This document shows, in pieces, positions 25,376 through 36,990 of a stretch of DNA of 64,000 nt. The translations under genes were made by a program, and so were the position numbers. This DNA comes from Solenopsis invicta (taxonomy: Eukaryota > Arthropoda > Insecta > Hymenoptera > Formicidae): assembly GCF_016802725.1 (NCBI RefSeq), contig NC_052675.1, forward strand, positions 10,952,638-11,016,637. The letters are read 5' to 3'. The notes below the pieces were generated by a model that was not told the origin of the DNA, ran no database searches, and worked only from the letters and a program-made list of their open reading frames with translations. The first letter of the stretch is position 1, and each line of letters starts with the position of its first letter.

Positions 25376-25823
25376 CAGTCCGCGATAAAAAAATAGCACA
25401 CCCAATGTTTTTGTTAATTATTATTTTATAAATTACAAAAATATAATTTTACGTATACATATATATTGTATAACGAAAATCATAACACAGTATTCATTTT
25501 ATCTGTAAAAGCAAAAGTATCCTTGAAAATCGGTATGGCAAATCAATAGCACAGTATTTTAAGTAATCAAAATCTACTGATATTCACCAAGAAAAATCGA
25601 TATTTAATATTTCGTAGAACCTCCAGACTTTTGTATAATTGAAATCATTCGTTTTGGAAGTGATGTATAAAGTTTTTTTAATTCGTTTTTTATTAATCTT
25701 TCCCCATTCTAATAAGATACATTTTTTTAATTCCTTCGTGCTATTAACTGTTCTACCAAGATCTGCCCACAAGTTTTCTATTACGTTTATATCCATATAA
25801 CATATGTTTTTTGTCGCGGACTG
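25376..25823 (-). mobile_element. Internally deleted Tc1/mariner-type transposon (448 bp)
   Basis: The element starts CAGTCCGCGATAAAAAA at 25376. It ends with the inverted copy, read on the minus strand as CAGTCCGCGACAAAAAA, at 25823. Sixteen of the first 17 terminal bases match. TA dinucleotides flank both ends (25374-25375 and 25824-25825), the target duplication made by the Tc1/mariner superfamily. The only coding remnant is the transposase C-terminus on the minus strand, which begins almost inside the right terminal repeat. The 5' part of the gene has therefore been lost in a large internal deletion. The element is non-autonomous. It could move only in trans if a relative supplied transposase. 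Confidence 0.88.
25584..25796 (-). pseudogene. Tc1-like transposase, C-terminal remnant
   Basis: The 70-residue open frame starts MDINVIENLWADLGR. This matches the Tc1-family block around the third catalytic acidic residue, generally of the form D-x-N-P-I-E-N-L-W, with the Glu at residue 7. The typical amphipathic tail follows (KELKKCILLEWGKI), then a terminal segment ending YEILNIDFSW. Full Tc1 transposases are about 340 residues, with a paired helix-turn-helix DNA-binding domain and two upstream catalytic Asp residues. None of those is present. Reading further upstream in frame gives a few residues and then the terminal inverted repeat, so the loss is a clean internal deletion and not a frameshift. 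The Met is incidental. The fragment cannot be active. Confidence 0.85.
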
Positions 25824-26108
25824 TACGTAATCCTTGGGATCGTTGAATAATATCGATATCAGTCACTCGGCCGAGGCAAGTTGGCAAACGTGAAACGTAT
25901 GGTGAGCGTCGTGCGTGGATCTAATTTAATTTCCAAAACGCCCAGGAGCGACCGGGATTTCCGACGGGCCCGGGAAACGAACGGCTGTTCCGCACCGAGT
26001 GAACTTCGGTGACTGTCATTAAAACTTGACGGAAAACGCTGCTTGCACGCCGGCGGCGCGGTGTCGTTGTAGATCTTGATATCCGACACCGCGCGATATC
26101 AGCGGCTT

Positions 26109-26132
26109 ATTGTGATGAAAATTGTGATGAAA
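26109..26132 (+). repeat. 12-bp tandem duplication ATTGTGATGAAA
   Basis: Two exact adjacent copies, followed by ATT. Probably a replication-slippage product. Confidence 0.8.
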
Positions 26133-28270
26133 ATTTTTAACCTGCAACCGCGCCAAGGACGACGTAATGCGAGACCGGTTAAAAGAAAACCCAAGTTGGA
26201 ATATTTGCATTTCACGGTCCTTTATCCTATTGAAATTATTTTATACGATTTACATTTATATTATATACGTATTTTTATAAGTTTTATTGTCAATTATCCT
26301 CATAGCGTGCGTCTTACGTTTCGTAACTCGAGACATAATAAAGTAGAAGTTAATTAGCGTTCTAATGAAGTTAATTAATTTTACTGCTAATTTACGGCGC
26401 TTTAAGAAGTTATATCATTTTAACTCGTTATATTATGGAAAAATTAAGAGAGAACCAGAGGAAATACAAGATAACTACGTGAATGTAACCTTCAATGAAA
26501 TAAACTCCTATTTAGGAATGATAACGAAACTGGCTGACAAGCGGTAACAACTTTTATATTTTTGTACTTTTCACGGTAATATTCGCGCTTATGTGCAATT
26601 GAATACGTAGGTGGAAATAAGAAGGAGTGTGCGGGAAGAAGTTAGGGAAAGAGAGAGCGAGCAAAGGATATCTTGGAAAAGGGTCAATGGATCACTCGGA
26701 GAGAACCTTTTCCACCGAGGTTTAAACGCTACCGGATATTAAACTGGTTGGACAGGATGGTGTAGCGCCGCTCTTGGAAAATGTCGAATCGACTGATTTT
26801 AATAGCGATCCTACCAGTTCAAAGCCACGGCGCACACTTACGTAATTACGGACGACTACGGCTCGCTCTTTGTGCGAATTTATCGAGCGGTATTCCAAAC
26901 GTGGACTCTCTGTCTCGAGAGTCCAGAGTTTCTCGAGTGTTTTATTGGATAGTTGGGAGGGTAATTAATTAAGAGGCAGGTGCGCCGGTGAATGAGCGCT
27001 CGTCAGCAGAAAATCATATAAATTGTTACGTTGAAGCCTATTATTCGCGATTTATCTCCTTAAATAGGATAATTTTCTACGGCGATATAAAGAGATGTGA
27101 AAAGCATTGAGCTACCACACTGTATTAAGCTATCAGGAAAAATTGATAACCGTGAAATTTTTAACACAACCTTTTTATACGTTTGATAATTGTTGCGTTT
27201 CTAATAAAGTGAATACAATTCTGTAAACGATCAATTGTATTATTTGTAATAATATTCAGAAATTTCAGCTAATCTACAAATATATCAATTACAAGATGCT
27301 ATCATTAGCGAAATGCTTCTTGATCCCTCGGCTCATTACATGCAAATTGCTTATATTTTCAATTGCAGTTTCAGTAGCGATATTGCTCAGCGACGCACGT
27401 TAATCCCAGCGATACGTCGAGCTGAGTTATCGTCTAATTCTGAGTTGCGCGCGCGGAAATTTAATCCCTCAATCGGTTGTTTGTCAAGCGGCGAACGGGA
27501 AGAGAAGACACGATCCGGAAATTATTGGACGCGTGTGATTACGTTAATTTCTGGCCGAGATTATATCGTGCCTGCATTGTGCGCCGGCAATAATATCACA
27601 ATCGCGCGAGTTCGGTCCACCTCCATCCCCTCCCTCTCTCCCGAAGTTTCCGTAGAGCGATAAACTCCGGGATTAGATTTATTTTCTAATTGCACGTACA
27701 TGTTTGCTGCCCGCATAACATCCTGCCTGATATGCATATTTGGAAATTACCCGCGCCCGAAGCACAAATCTAAGCCATACGAAATCGTATAAATCTTGGT
27801 AGATCACTTATAAGTTCGCCGATAAATAATTATTTGCATATAGATGATGTTATATTGATTAGCGTTGTATTTGTTTCAAACATTTTTATAATAAATAATA
27901 GCGACTTTCACACACTGAAGACAAAAACTCTGAACATCTCTGAACATTTTTAATGTTTTGTTTACGCAACACTTTTATTCATTTTACATACAAGTTTTGA
28001 AACTTCTCCCGCGATTGGTAATCTTAAACCCTTTTATAAATTGTGAAATGTCATAACGATCGCATATATTCTACAATGTCCGCTTCTTATCGATACGAAC
28101 ATGTCGGAATATATATTTTGCTTATCACAGTAACATAAGATTAACGAGCAGTATTAGAATTTATCGTCACGTTACGCGTCGACATTACGCGGACGACGCT
28201 CCTAATCGCGTAAACCAGTCTAAGCTGACGAGTCGAAGGAAAAATTATAGCCTTTCTCCCCCTCCCCCTC

Positions 28271-28271
<1 letters not shown>

Positions 28272-28308
<37 letters not shown>
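28272..28308 (+). repeat. (TC)n microsatellite
   Basis: About eighteen uninterrupted units, the longest dinucleotide run of the window. Confidence 0.95.
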
Positions 28309-28309
<1 letters not shown>

Positions 28310-30893
28310 ATTAAATATTCATAAACTAATTCATAAATAAATTTCTAACTAGCCTATATACCTTTCTGTGGTGATAACCGCACTCGAGAAGATACAGAGC
28401 ATCCTGAAATAGAATGCATTTTTAATTGCGAGAATCCAAAAGCAGGCCGAGCCACGTCGTAAATTATACGAGCGGAACGTCTGTCCGAGATGAAAACGTT
28501 GCGCGTCCCTTGCGCAAATTTACGAGATATTATTTGATACACTTCTCGCCGCAGACCCGCACACGTTCACGTCGCGATTATCGCGGTATAAAATAAGAGA
28601 AACGCGCTCGTAAAAGATAGAGCACGCGCGGCGCGTAAACGCGCCTTTTTTCTCCTCGTATTTTGTACGGCTAAACGCGGAAGAGTGATAGATCTTGTGT
28701 GTAACTCGCCATATATGACTGGCGCGTTACATGTTTATCGTGCAACAGTCGACTACGCTCAATCTCGTTATGTGTAACGGGGACTGCGTAGCGTTCCGAT
28801 AATTAGATCAAATTGTTCAAGGGAAATTAAATTTGTTAACCGAAGTAAAATTTTTCAGAAAGAACCGCGAACGAACGTATAAAATTAATTATCTTTTATA
28901 ATAATTATAATTATTATTTATGATAAAATTAGATAATTAGCGAATATTAAAGAGTATTCAATTTTCGCTTATGCGATATTTCTGATTATTGCAAAATGTG
29001 TAATATCACATTTCGATGAATTAAATTAATAATGGTAACTCACGATGTTTTCTGCCTCTCTGTGCTTTGATTGTAAATACTATATATTATTCTGTTTTAT
29101 TTAAATTTCTCAAACAATTTTTGAAAAAAGAGAGAAAGATATTTTCTTCGTGTATTAAGAGGCGAGCATTGCGCGCAAAATATCAAGAGGTATAATACAA
29201 GAAAAAAAAATCACCTGCGTTTTCCTGTATCACGCGATCGACTATTGCATGGTAATTTCAGTGCTTTGCGATTCGATCCACGATCTCGTCGACGTGCATA
29301 TTTCGGGTAACGAACACGATACCTGGTGCGCAGGCGAGAGTCGTAATTCGAGCTCGCTCATAATGCCCACTAAGCATTTTTCGGTTCTCCCTTTTATTTC
29401 TCGCGCCACTCTGTGCGTCGAAAAAAATAGGGGGAAAACAAAACAAAGAGAACCACTTTTTTTTTTCAACGGTGTACGTATCGTTTCCAACGAGCATGTC
29501 TGCGAACAGCCGATCTGTTTGCTCGCGCGCGACGCATGCACGTGTACCTTTGAAAGGTACCCACGCGCGCTCATTTAAAAAAAAAAACATGGACGAGAAG
29601 AGAGGGATGAGGGAGCTGGGGGGAGGAGAGGAAGGGTTGAAATCGAATTGCAATACAGCTCATCGCGGATTCGAAGCGTACTTGTGAAAGAAACTACGCA
29701 TCATTGCGTAACTTGAGCGTGCTACTCCGCGTGTGCACGCCGCTCTCGGTCTTCGATTTTCGCATTTGGCGAGCAGCGCGTATTTCACGAGCGAGACGGG
29801 ACTCGCCGCCGAAACAAGCGTGCGCGCGTGCGGCGGATGAACGTGTTCGATAAATGCAATGGCGATGAATGCGCCACTCGATGCGGACAGAGGCTCTCCG
29901 CGCTCGATACGAGATGTAACGACCGATCTCGATTTCGTCGCTTTCAGTAAGGTCGGACATAGTGCGGTGTACGGTGTAATTTTTTTTTTTTGCGTCTCGA
30001 CGTTAACTCAATTGAACTGAACATTTAATTAATCTTGCGATAATGATATTACGGTATCATGCAACCGAGACGTAATTACATACGTAAAACGAGATAACGC
30101 GAAACAATAAACAACTAAAGTAATATGATTATGTACATAATGACAGCGATAATTGCGCTATGGCTGTAACAATTTTGAATAGAATAATGCGGGTAATGTT
30201 TATTATTTGAAACTGCGAAATTATTAGATTTGTGCCGTAGAATGAGAACAGATGATCGTCCGATGAATTATTTATAAGCCGTAATTGAACTATTTATGAG
30301 ATAGTCACGATAGATAAATATTAAGTAGAACATTAGTCATCTCCTTAGCCTCTGTATCGCTTTCGCATTCGATACTCCGCGTGCCGTTTCTTTATGGGAA
30401 CAATTCCCATGGCGTTCGCATGAGAGCGATTCGTTAACAGTTCTCCATCCGATTTCGATCAAAGCAATTTTACTGTCTATAAATCCCTGCTAATTGCCCG
30501 CGACTCGTTCGCACCGTGAACAAAAATGCACTACGGAGGGTTTACAATAGGCTGGATTTCTCGTACCAGTTGACGTATTCAGCCACGTCCATTAATCGTG
30601 GGGAGCAATCTTTTCCGCACAAAAGTCTTCGTAAAAAAGATCATTTAATTCTTCTTGATCTCAAAATAATTGATGATTTTATATTATAGTTTCATAATGT
30701 ATGTTGATAAATATAATTTTGTGCCAAGGAGCTTCAAATCATCCGCCTTTAAGCGATGAAGACGTATTAATCGCGGTCTTACTGTATCTTAAACCGGTTG
30801 ACAGTTTACGGAGAGGAAAGAGGGAAACATGCTTGCGAAGCAAAAAGCGCTTATTTAGCGACGCAAGAAGTGAGAGTGGACCGCATCAGTGCG

Positions 30894-30913
30894 GCGACGA
30901 CGACGACGACGAC
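30894..30913 (+). repeat. (CGA)n trinucleotide repeat
   Basis: About six CGA units. Confidence 0.88.
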
Positions 30914-31652
30914 CCGATGAGGAAGTAGCGCTATAGTATAGTAATCGCCTCCGGACCTTTTTCCATCTCGCCATCTCGCCGCGTATTTTGCGTAATTGGC
31001 TTCCCCGAAGAGAACGATGCGCGATGCTGCGGAATGGTGCAAGTCCGAAAAAGGCGCAGTTTCCCTACCGGCGATCAGCCCTTTTTACGGTAATCACATA
31101 GCAACGGAGCGTAAAATTCATAAGCGACGAAATGGTCCCCGGGCTTTTTAATATAACGACGTGTATTGTGCTAAGGAGCATCCTTTTTAACGCACTTTTC
31201 TCTTATTTTTCCTTTTTTCGGGAGGGGAAAAAACCGTTTAACGTTGAATGAGTCTGCATTACAGTTATTTTTGAATTAATATCAGAATCAATTAGGATCA
31301 TTGTTGTAAAAATGTTTAATAATGCGATATTACAAATCTTGTAGAAATATTTCTGATGCATTTCTCGATAAAGCTCGCTTGATTTTACGTAGCTCGATGC
31401 AAATAGCAAATCTTTGCGAAGTCGAAGAAACTCGTCAGAGAAACGTCACTTTTGGGCGGGATGACGATAAACTGGAACGACGACGACGAACTATCGACGA
31501 TGTCTCCCCCCTCGCCCATTTTGTTGCCTTCTACTGACGTGTGTCTTTTAGGAGATGCGTTCCCCACGGTCATTTCCCCCTCGTTGACTCGCATGCTCGG
31601 CTGCGCGATAAAACACGATAAAGGCCGAAACTTGTGCGCTCGTGCACGCTTT

Positions 31653-31679
31653 ACACACACACACACACACACACACACT
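31653..31679 (+). repeat. (AC)n microsatellite
   Basis: About thirteen uninterrupted AC units. Confidence 0.95.
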
Positions 31680-33376
31680 CCCGAGATGATTATTCAGAAG
31701 GATCCGTCTACCTATCTCGGTGTACGCTATCGCGCTTCATTATTCCGTATGTTCACGGTAGCACGACCTCAACCTAAAAAGATACCACCCGAAGAGTGGG
31801 CGTGTGAGCCGCAAACGTTTGTCGGTAACGAGGAATTCCAGGTTTCTTTTTAAAATCATGAGTAATACGGGAGATGAGCAGTCATTTAATTTCAAAGTTA
31901 AGTCAAACAGGAATTTTAATGAAGCACTTGAAAAGTTTGATCAGAAAATTTTATGAATAATTAATAATTTCATAGCATACTTTAGCCATGTTTGACATCA
32001 AGGTTACGAGTATTCTCTGGACTTGATAAAAAAATTGCATATTGCGGAAGTTCAGATCAGAATGTTGAAACACTGTTACATTTACGAAAAAGTAACATGT
32101 GCAAAATATTTCGTCATTATCGTAAGCGTGATGAATGAATTCTTCGGCCAAGCTGGAGTAAATGCTACTCAAAGAAAATGTATTCTATCGTGTTAAATTT
32201 GATTCTACTATTCTCGTAGAAATCCAATGTTCCGAAATCATTAAAATGTAACGCGAATATCCTCCGTGCAGAGTGTTTGCTAATTGAAATTAACGAATGG
32301 ACACTGCTGTGATTATGAGACATTCATTGTATGTACGAAGACGGATGTGTTTCTCATTAGAGGAAACAGAACGAGGGGACGTTTCTCTCTACGAGGAAGA
32401 TTTAATTTCTTTTCTCGAGAGCTTCGCGGATCGTCTTTCATTCGCCACGTCGCTTTCTTTGTTAAGTCGTAAGATATTATTTAACACGTCGGGAAAGGGA
32501 CCCGACTCCTGTCCGGCACAGAAGTTTCTCTCGAGCTTAAAGCCATCTAGGCGAGCCGACACTAATCTCTCGTTACATAATTAGAAGTTAGAGCATGCAA
32601 TCCGCAGTATATACATATAGAAAGAGAGAAACAGAGAAAAGAAGGAAAAGGTGGAGAGTGTTGCGAGAGACGAAAAATTCTGATGAAAATGTAAATCGCG
32701 CGAGTAAAACTTTCGTGATTTCCTCTCTTTTCACTAAGATAAAGCCTAAGAGAAAGATGAATTTTGAATGTTGTATATTAAGAAAAATTTGTATTAAATA
32801 TATCTGAAAATTGTGTTTCTATTTATGTATTTGCAGTCTGTAAATCGATCGAGCGGTAGAATTATCTAACGTAAAAACCGAAATTCCTCCAAGTTTGATA
32901 GGATCGAAGTCCGAATATAGGAAGATTTCCAATTCCGGAATGCTTTGACGAAGCATTTCTACACAAGCAATCGTAATATTTTCAAGTATATAAATCGTTC
33001 TATGGTTATACTGTGAAATTGGGAAAAAAGGGAGTAACACAAAGTGGATGGTATTATATTACACGAAATAAACGTTAATTCGCAAAGAGGATTAAATCGA
33101 TTCGGTCAAGAGTATCGAGTGCCACTAGTTGACCCACCGCTGCTTATCTCGCAGATATATGGGATGGCATCGATCGATATCTCGTTTATCCGCGCGACTC
33201 TTCCCCCAAGCATACCGAACGGGGAACCGGAATGTCGTTGCCGAGCGGGCGATACACCCCCGCAATATGTTCGATAAGATCGGGACAGCAATAGCAATCC
33301 TGCTCTCTTCTTATTAGTTTCTCCTTCTCTCTCTTTTATTTCGCTACCGATTACCTTTCGATCTCTCGTCGTCGTT

Positions 33377-33395
33377 TCTCTCTCTCTCTCTCTCT
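33377..33395 (+). repeat. (CT)n microsatellite
   Basis: About nine CT units inside a CT-rich stretch (about 33320-33402). Confidence 0.9.
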
Positions 33396-35918
33396 TTCTC
33401 TCGGTGTCCCAGAACCGCGATTTCAGCAATTCAACGCGCGATGGCGATCGAATCCGTGCGCTCAACCGTTCAACGAATCGAGATAAGATAGCGTAATTGA
33501 AGTGACGATAAGGAAGTTAATTTACGCCGCTTGGGAGTGTTTGCGGCACAAGGGTCACAGATCCCCTCGTGAGGAAAATATAATAAAATGCTCGGTTACG
33601 ATCGTCGGTCGACACGCGACGCCTGATCTCGCTTCGTTATGCTCATTAAATGACTCTAAGCTGCGAAGAATCGCGATTTCTTTGTTATTTATTGCTCGTT
33701 GCTCGGTCGTAAATGTCTTTATTCTGAGTTTCCTCAGTGCTAATCTCGCTTAGACGGAAAAATTAATTGCGAATTCAGTTAGATGCGCTAGTGCGTACTA
33801 AAGATTATCGCACTTGTGAATTTCTGAACGAAGGTGCACAATAAAATGGGGTTACACAATAAATAATAATATTTTTATACATTTAATTTAAAAATGGAAA
33901 ACTGACGAGTTTTGAAATTTAAGAAAATGACTGATGGAATCATTGCACGGAAAGAACAGTTTTACTAAAATAAAAAATTTAATTAGATCTAAAAATAATT
34001 TGTTGGATCATCGAAATAATTATGTAAGACACTCGAGCATGATGAGCATTGCTGCAAGATACTTTGATATTCTAGCTATCTTCTTAGGCAAAACTTTTTT
34101 TCCGTGTGCACCTCTCGAAAACAAAAATTTAAGAGGTCGAACGATACATAATAGAACCGAATATCTTGATAACTGCCTATAAGTAAAATTTAGTTGAAAT
34201 GAGATTGACACAAACTAATTTTATGCGAAAGAAAATATGATGAAACGCGTAATTAAAATCTCACAGGAAACGTTAAAAAAACGTCACGAAAGAGTTAAAG
34301 CGATTAAGCATGTTAAAGAGAAGCGAGTACAACATTTATTGATCTAGTAGCCAGATATGACTGCGCTCAATTTTTATGCCTCTCGAACGACGTGCTTATT
34401 AATGATATTTATGTCGAGTGTTCACGAACCAACGTCGCTCGTCATTGGCCACCGCGATGCATTTTATTTTTCTTATCAACCGCGCTCGACACGTAAGACG
34501 ACGCATCGCATGCGATTGGCGATCGGCGGGATGTTGTTAACAAGTAATTTGCGGCACGATAATGACCATTCTGTGCTGTAGTAGCCTTGAGCCGACGATC
34601 TGATGTCGCATTATACCTGTTGTACGCTCGTGTTAACTCATGTAACACTCGCATCTTGAGTTTACAACTCAGTGCGAGAATCGAGGTTTCGACTTGGGAG
34701 GTAGCGCGAATCGGCGAATTCCCTCTGCTACCCCGGGTGCATTGATTAACAGCTTAATTATTGCTAGAAATCTTCATATTTCCAATTGAAATTCTCGTTA
34801 AACGAAGAGTCGGCGAGCAAAAATATGCGTAATAATTTCGCGATGCACCCTATCATGTATATATCATCTGGCTTTTTCTTCGCGCGCGCGATAATTTCCA
34901 CAGCGCGGCGATCTCGCAGCATACTCGTAAATCGTCGCCGACTCGTCGTCGACAGGATGAGAAAGAGACGGAGAGAAAAACGCGTGCTGAACGCGCACGA
35001 ACGAGCAAGCGTGCTGCGTCGAAGGACAGGAATGCCGAGCCTGAGAAACGTTTCCATTATCATCCGGAAAAAGGACACGCGATTTCTCCGTCCGGAAAGG
35101 CGGGCAGGGCGCGAGGGAAAAGCGCGATTCGCACGTAATGACGTGCTCGCGAGTCGATAATGGAGGTTCGCGAGCGGCGTCCTTGAGTTAATGAGACCTC
35201 ACCATGGCATGCCGGCTGTGTCCTGCGGCATGGATGGAAGGAAGGACGACTTATGTCCATCGTGGTGCCCGAGAATGGCTCCGTGTATTATCCCACCTTA
35301 ACTTTATATATTCTTGTACAATAATAATAATAATAAAAATCAGGGCGGTTATTTCCAACAGGAGTACGAAGCTTTAAGTACTGTAATCGAGATCAGAACA
35401 AAAATATAAATATTAAATTAAATGTAGGTTGTGTAACAAAAATGGAAAATACATTACCACAAGGTACATGAATAATTCGAGTAAAATTCTATTTTTTTTT
35501 TTCACGATGGCTTGACGATCTATTTCGGAAAAATATTTGAAGACTGTCGATTTTCTCAAATAAAATTTATCTGCGAGATTCACTAAATTCCGATAAGTAA
35601 TTGGAAATATACATTTTTTTTTTCTAGTTTAACAAGACCTTATCTCATTAATTATTTCCTCAGTAATTGTGTAGATAATTTAATTTGATTTTTCAAACGC
35701 GATTAAATATTATCGAGCTTATACGATGCTTCGAAAGGATTAAACCGACCCTGCATGCACCACTCATGTACGTCGTAAATCTCATCGGGTGAAAAAAAAA
35801 GAGGAAGGAAGAAAGGCTGTGAAAGGAAGGAAGTAAGGAAGAATCGCTTGTCGATTCCGCCGGCGATGCGCTGTTGGTGGTAAAGTGGACGCGTTTTTGC
35901 GGACGCGAGCCAGCCACG

Positions 35919-36091
35919 CTCTCTCTCTATTTCTCTCTCCTCCTTATCCTTTCTCCACTTCATTTTCCCGCGCGCCTCTTCCTTCTCTTCGCAACCTCTT
36001 CCATCTCCTCCTACTCTTCCCGGGGCTCTTCTCTTCCATTCTTCTCGTCTTCCTCGCATCCTTATTCCGCCCTCTCGTCTCTTTCCCAGCA
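35919..36091 (+). repeat. Polypyrimidine tract (~170 bases)
   Basis: Long CT-rich stretch with few purines on the plus strand, capable in principle of triplex formation. It generates a low-complexity Arg/Glu-rich open frame on the other strand. Confidence 0.8.
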
Positions 36092-36423
36092 TTCCGTAAC
36101 GGCCGAACGCTCTTACGGTGATCCTTTCGCGGCGCGCGGGGCACTTTCGGCCTAACGGTCTCTTCTCGCGCGCCATGAGATTATGCAAATTAAACGAGCG
36201 TGACGGCCGATCGGGCTCGCAAAAACGGATGGTGGCTGCGAACCCCGGCACGTCTCGGGGTTTGAATAAAGAAGCCGCCTTCAAAGCCCGGCCGCAAGCC
36301 AACCTGCACAGGTATACTTATCGACGACACGCTAATTATTATTGCAATGTCACCCGCGCGTCCGTTAATCAATGTAATTTTCGCAAGATCACGAGAAATT
36401 ATTCCCGAGAGAAGCCACAGTAT

Positions 36424-36446
36424 CCCTCCCCCCCCACCCCACCCCC
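36424..36446 (-). other. G-quadruplex motif on minus strand
   Basis: Plus-strand C runs of 3, 8, 4 and 5 are separated by single bases (T, A, A), so the minus strand carries four G runs with one-base loops. This fits the standard G3+ pattern. Confidence 0.7.
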
Positions 36447-36840
36447 TCTGATACGTCCATTTCATCTGTACATAGATCACGAAGAATCGCCGGGGTACAA
36501 ATCGTGGGTGAAACTATCACGAATGAGGTTGTGCTTGTTCAAGATATAACGAATTTACCGTGGAAACGTGGGAAGCAACATGGATGAACGGTGTTTTATT
36601 GCCGCGTCCGCGGTGGTTAATAATCAAATGGTGATTAATGGCGCCGAAATGATGCTGATTTACGGCGATTTGTCATGTCTCGGGGATAAGGATTGGTCGC
36701 TCGGTAGAATTCCCGGGTCTGGTCGGTGGTGTGTGATAGCGATGTACGTGTGTATGTGTGTGCATGCTGTGCAATTCGCTGACTTTGTATGGCAATCGGT
36801 CGAGCGCAGGGGAACGGAGTGACGTTTGCATGATTACAAA

Positions 36841-36990
36841 GTAGAAGTAGAATAACGGTTCGGCGCACGACGACAATGACGAGTGACGTTCATTAGAAAG
36901 TTAGGTGCTGAAATTAGATTGCGCTACTTCGCGAAGTCATACCGTAACTTCCTCCGATGTTGTTACTGTTATAAATCTACGAGGTGACCG
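36841..36990 (+). repeat. Long inverted repeat, left arm
   Basis: This arm is homologous in inverted orientation to 38997-39144. Shared blocks include an identical 21-base run around 36911-36931 (AAATTAGATTGCGCTACTTC and the next base), TACCGTAACTTCC, TACTGTTATAA and TCTACGAGGTGA. A few short indels separate the arms. Similarity fades outside these bounds. The arms may be long terminal repeats of an unrecognised element or two copies of one dispersed repeat. Confidence 0.8.

Larger units (their letters stand above)
25824..36840. other. Non-coding, between Tc1 remnant and inverted repeat
   Basis: Alternating AT-rich (26200-26560, 27000-27310, 27830-28160, 28800-29160 and 33830-34350) and CpG-rich (29690-29970 and 34860-35160) sequence. 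GTACCTTTGAAAGGTAC near 29548 is a short palindrome. No gene was recognised; the open frames are short or contain simple repeats. Confidence 0.5.

Noticed and set aside
31452..31853. 133-codon plus-strand open frame
   Set aside because: It reads through a pure (AC)n microsatellite (Thr-His repeat) and has no domain.
35703..36302. 199-codon minus-strand open frame
   Set aside because: Its core is the complement of a polypyrimidine tract, giving low-complexity Arg/Glu/Lys sequence; no domain.
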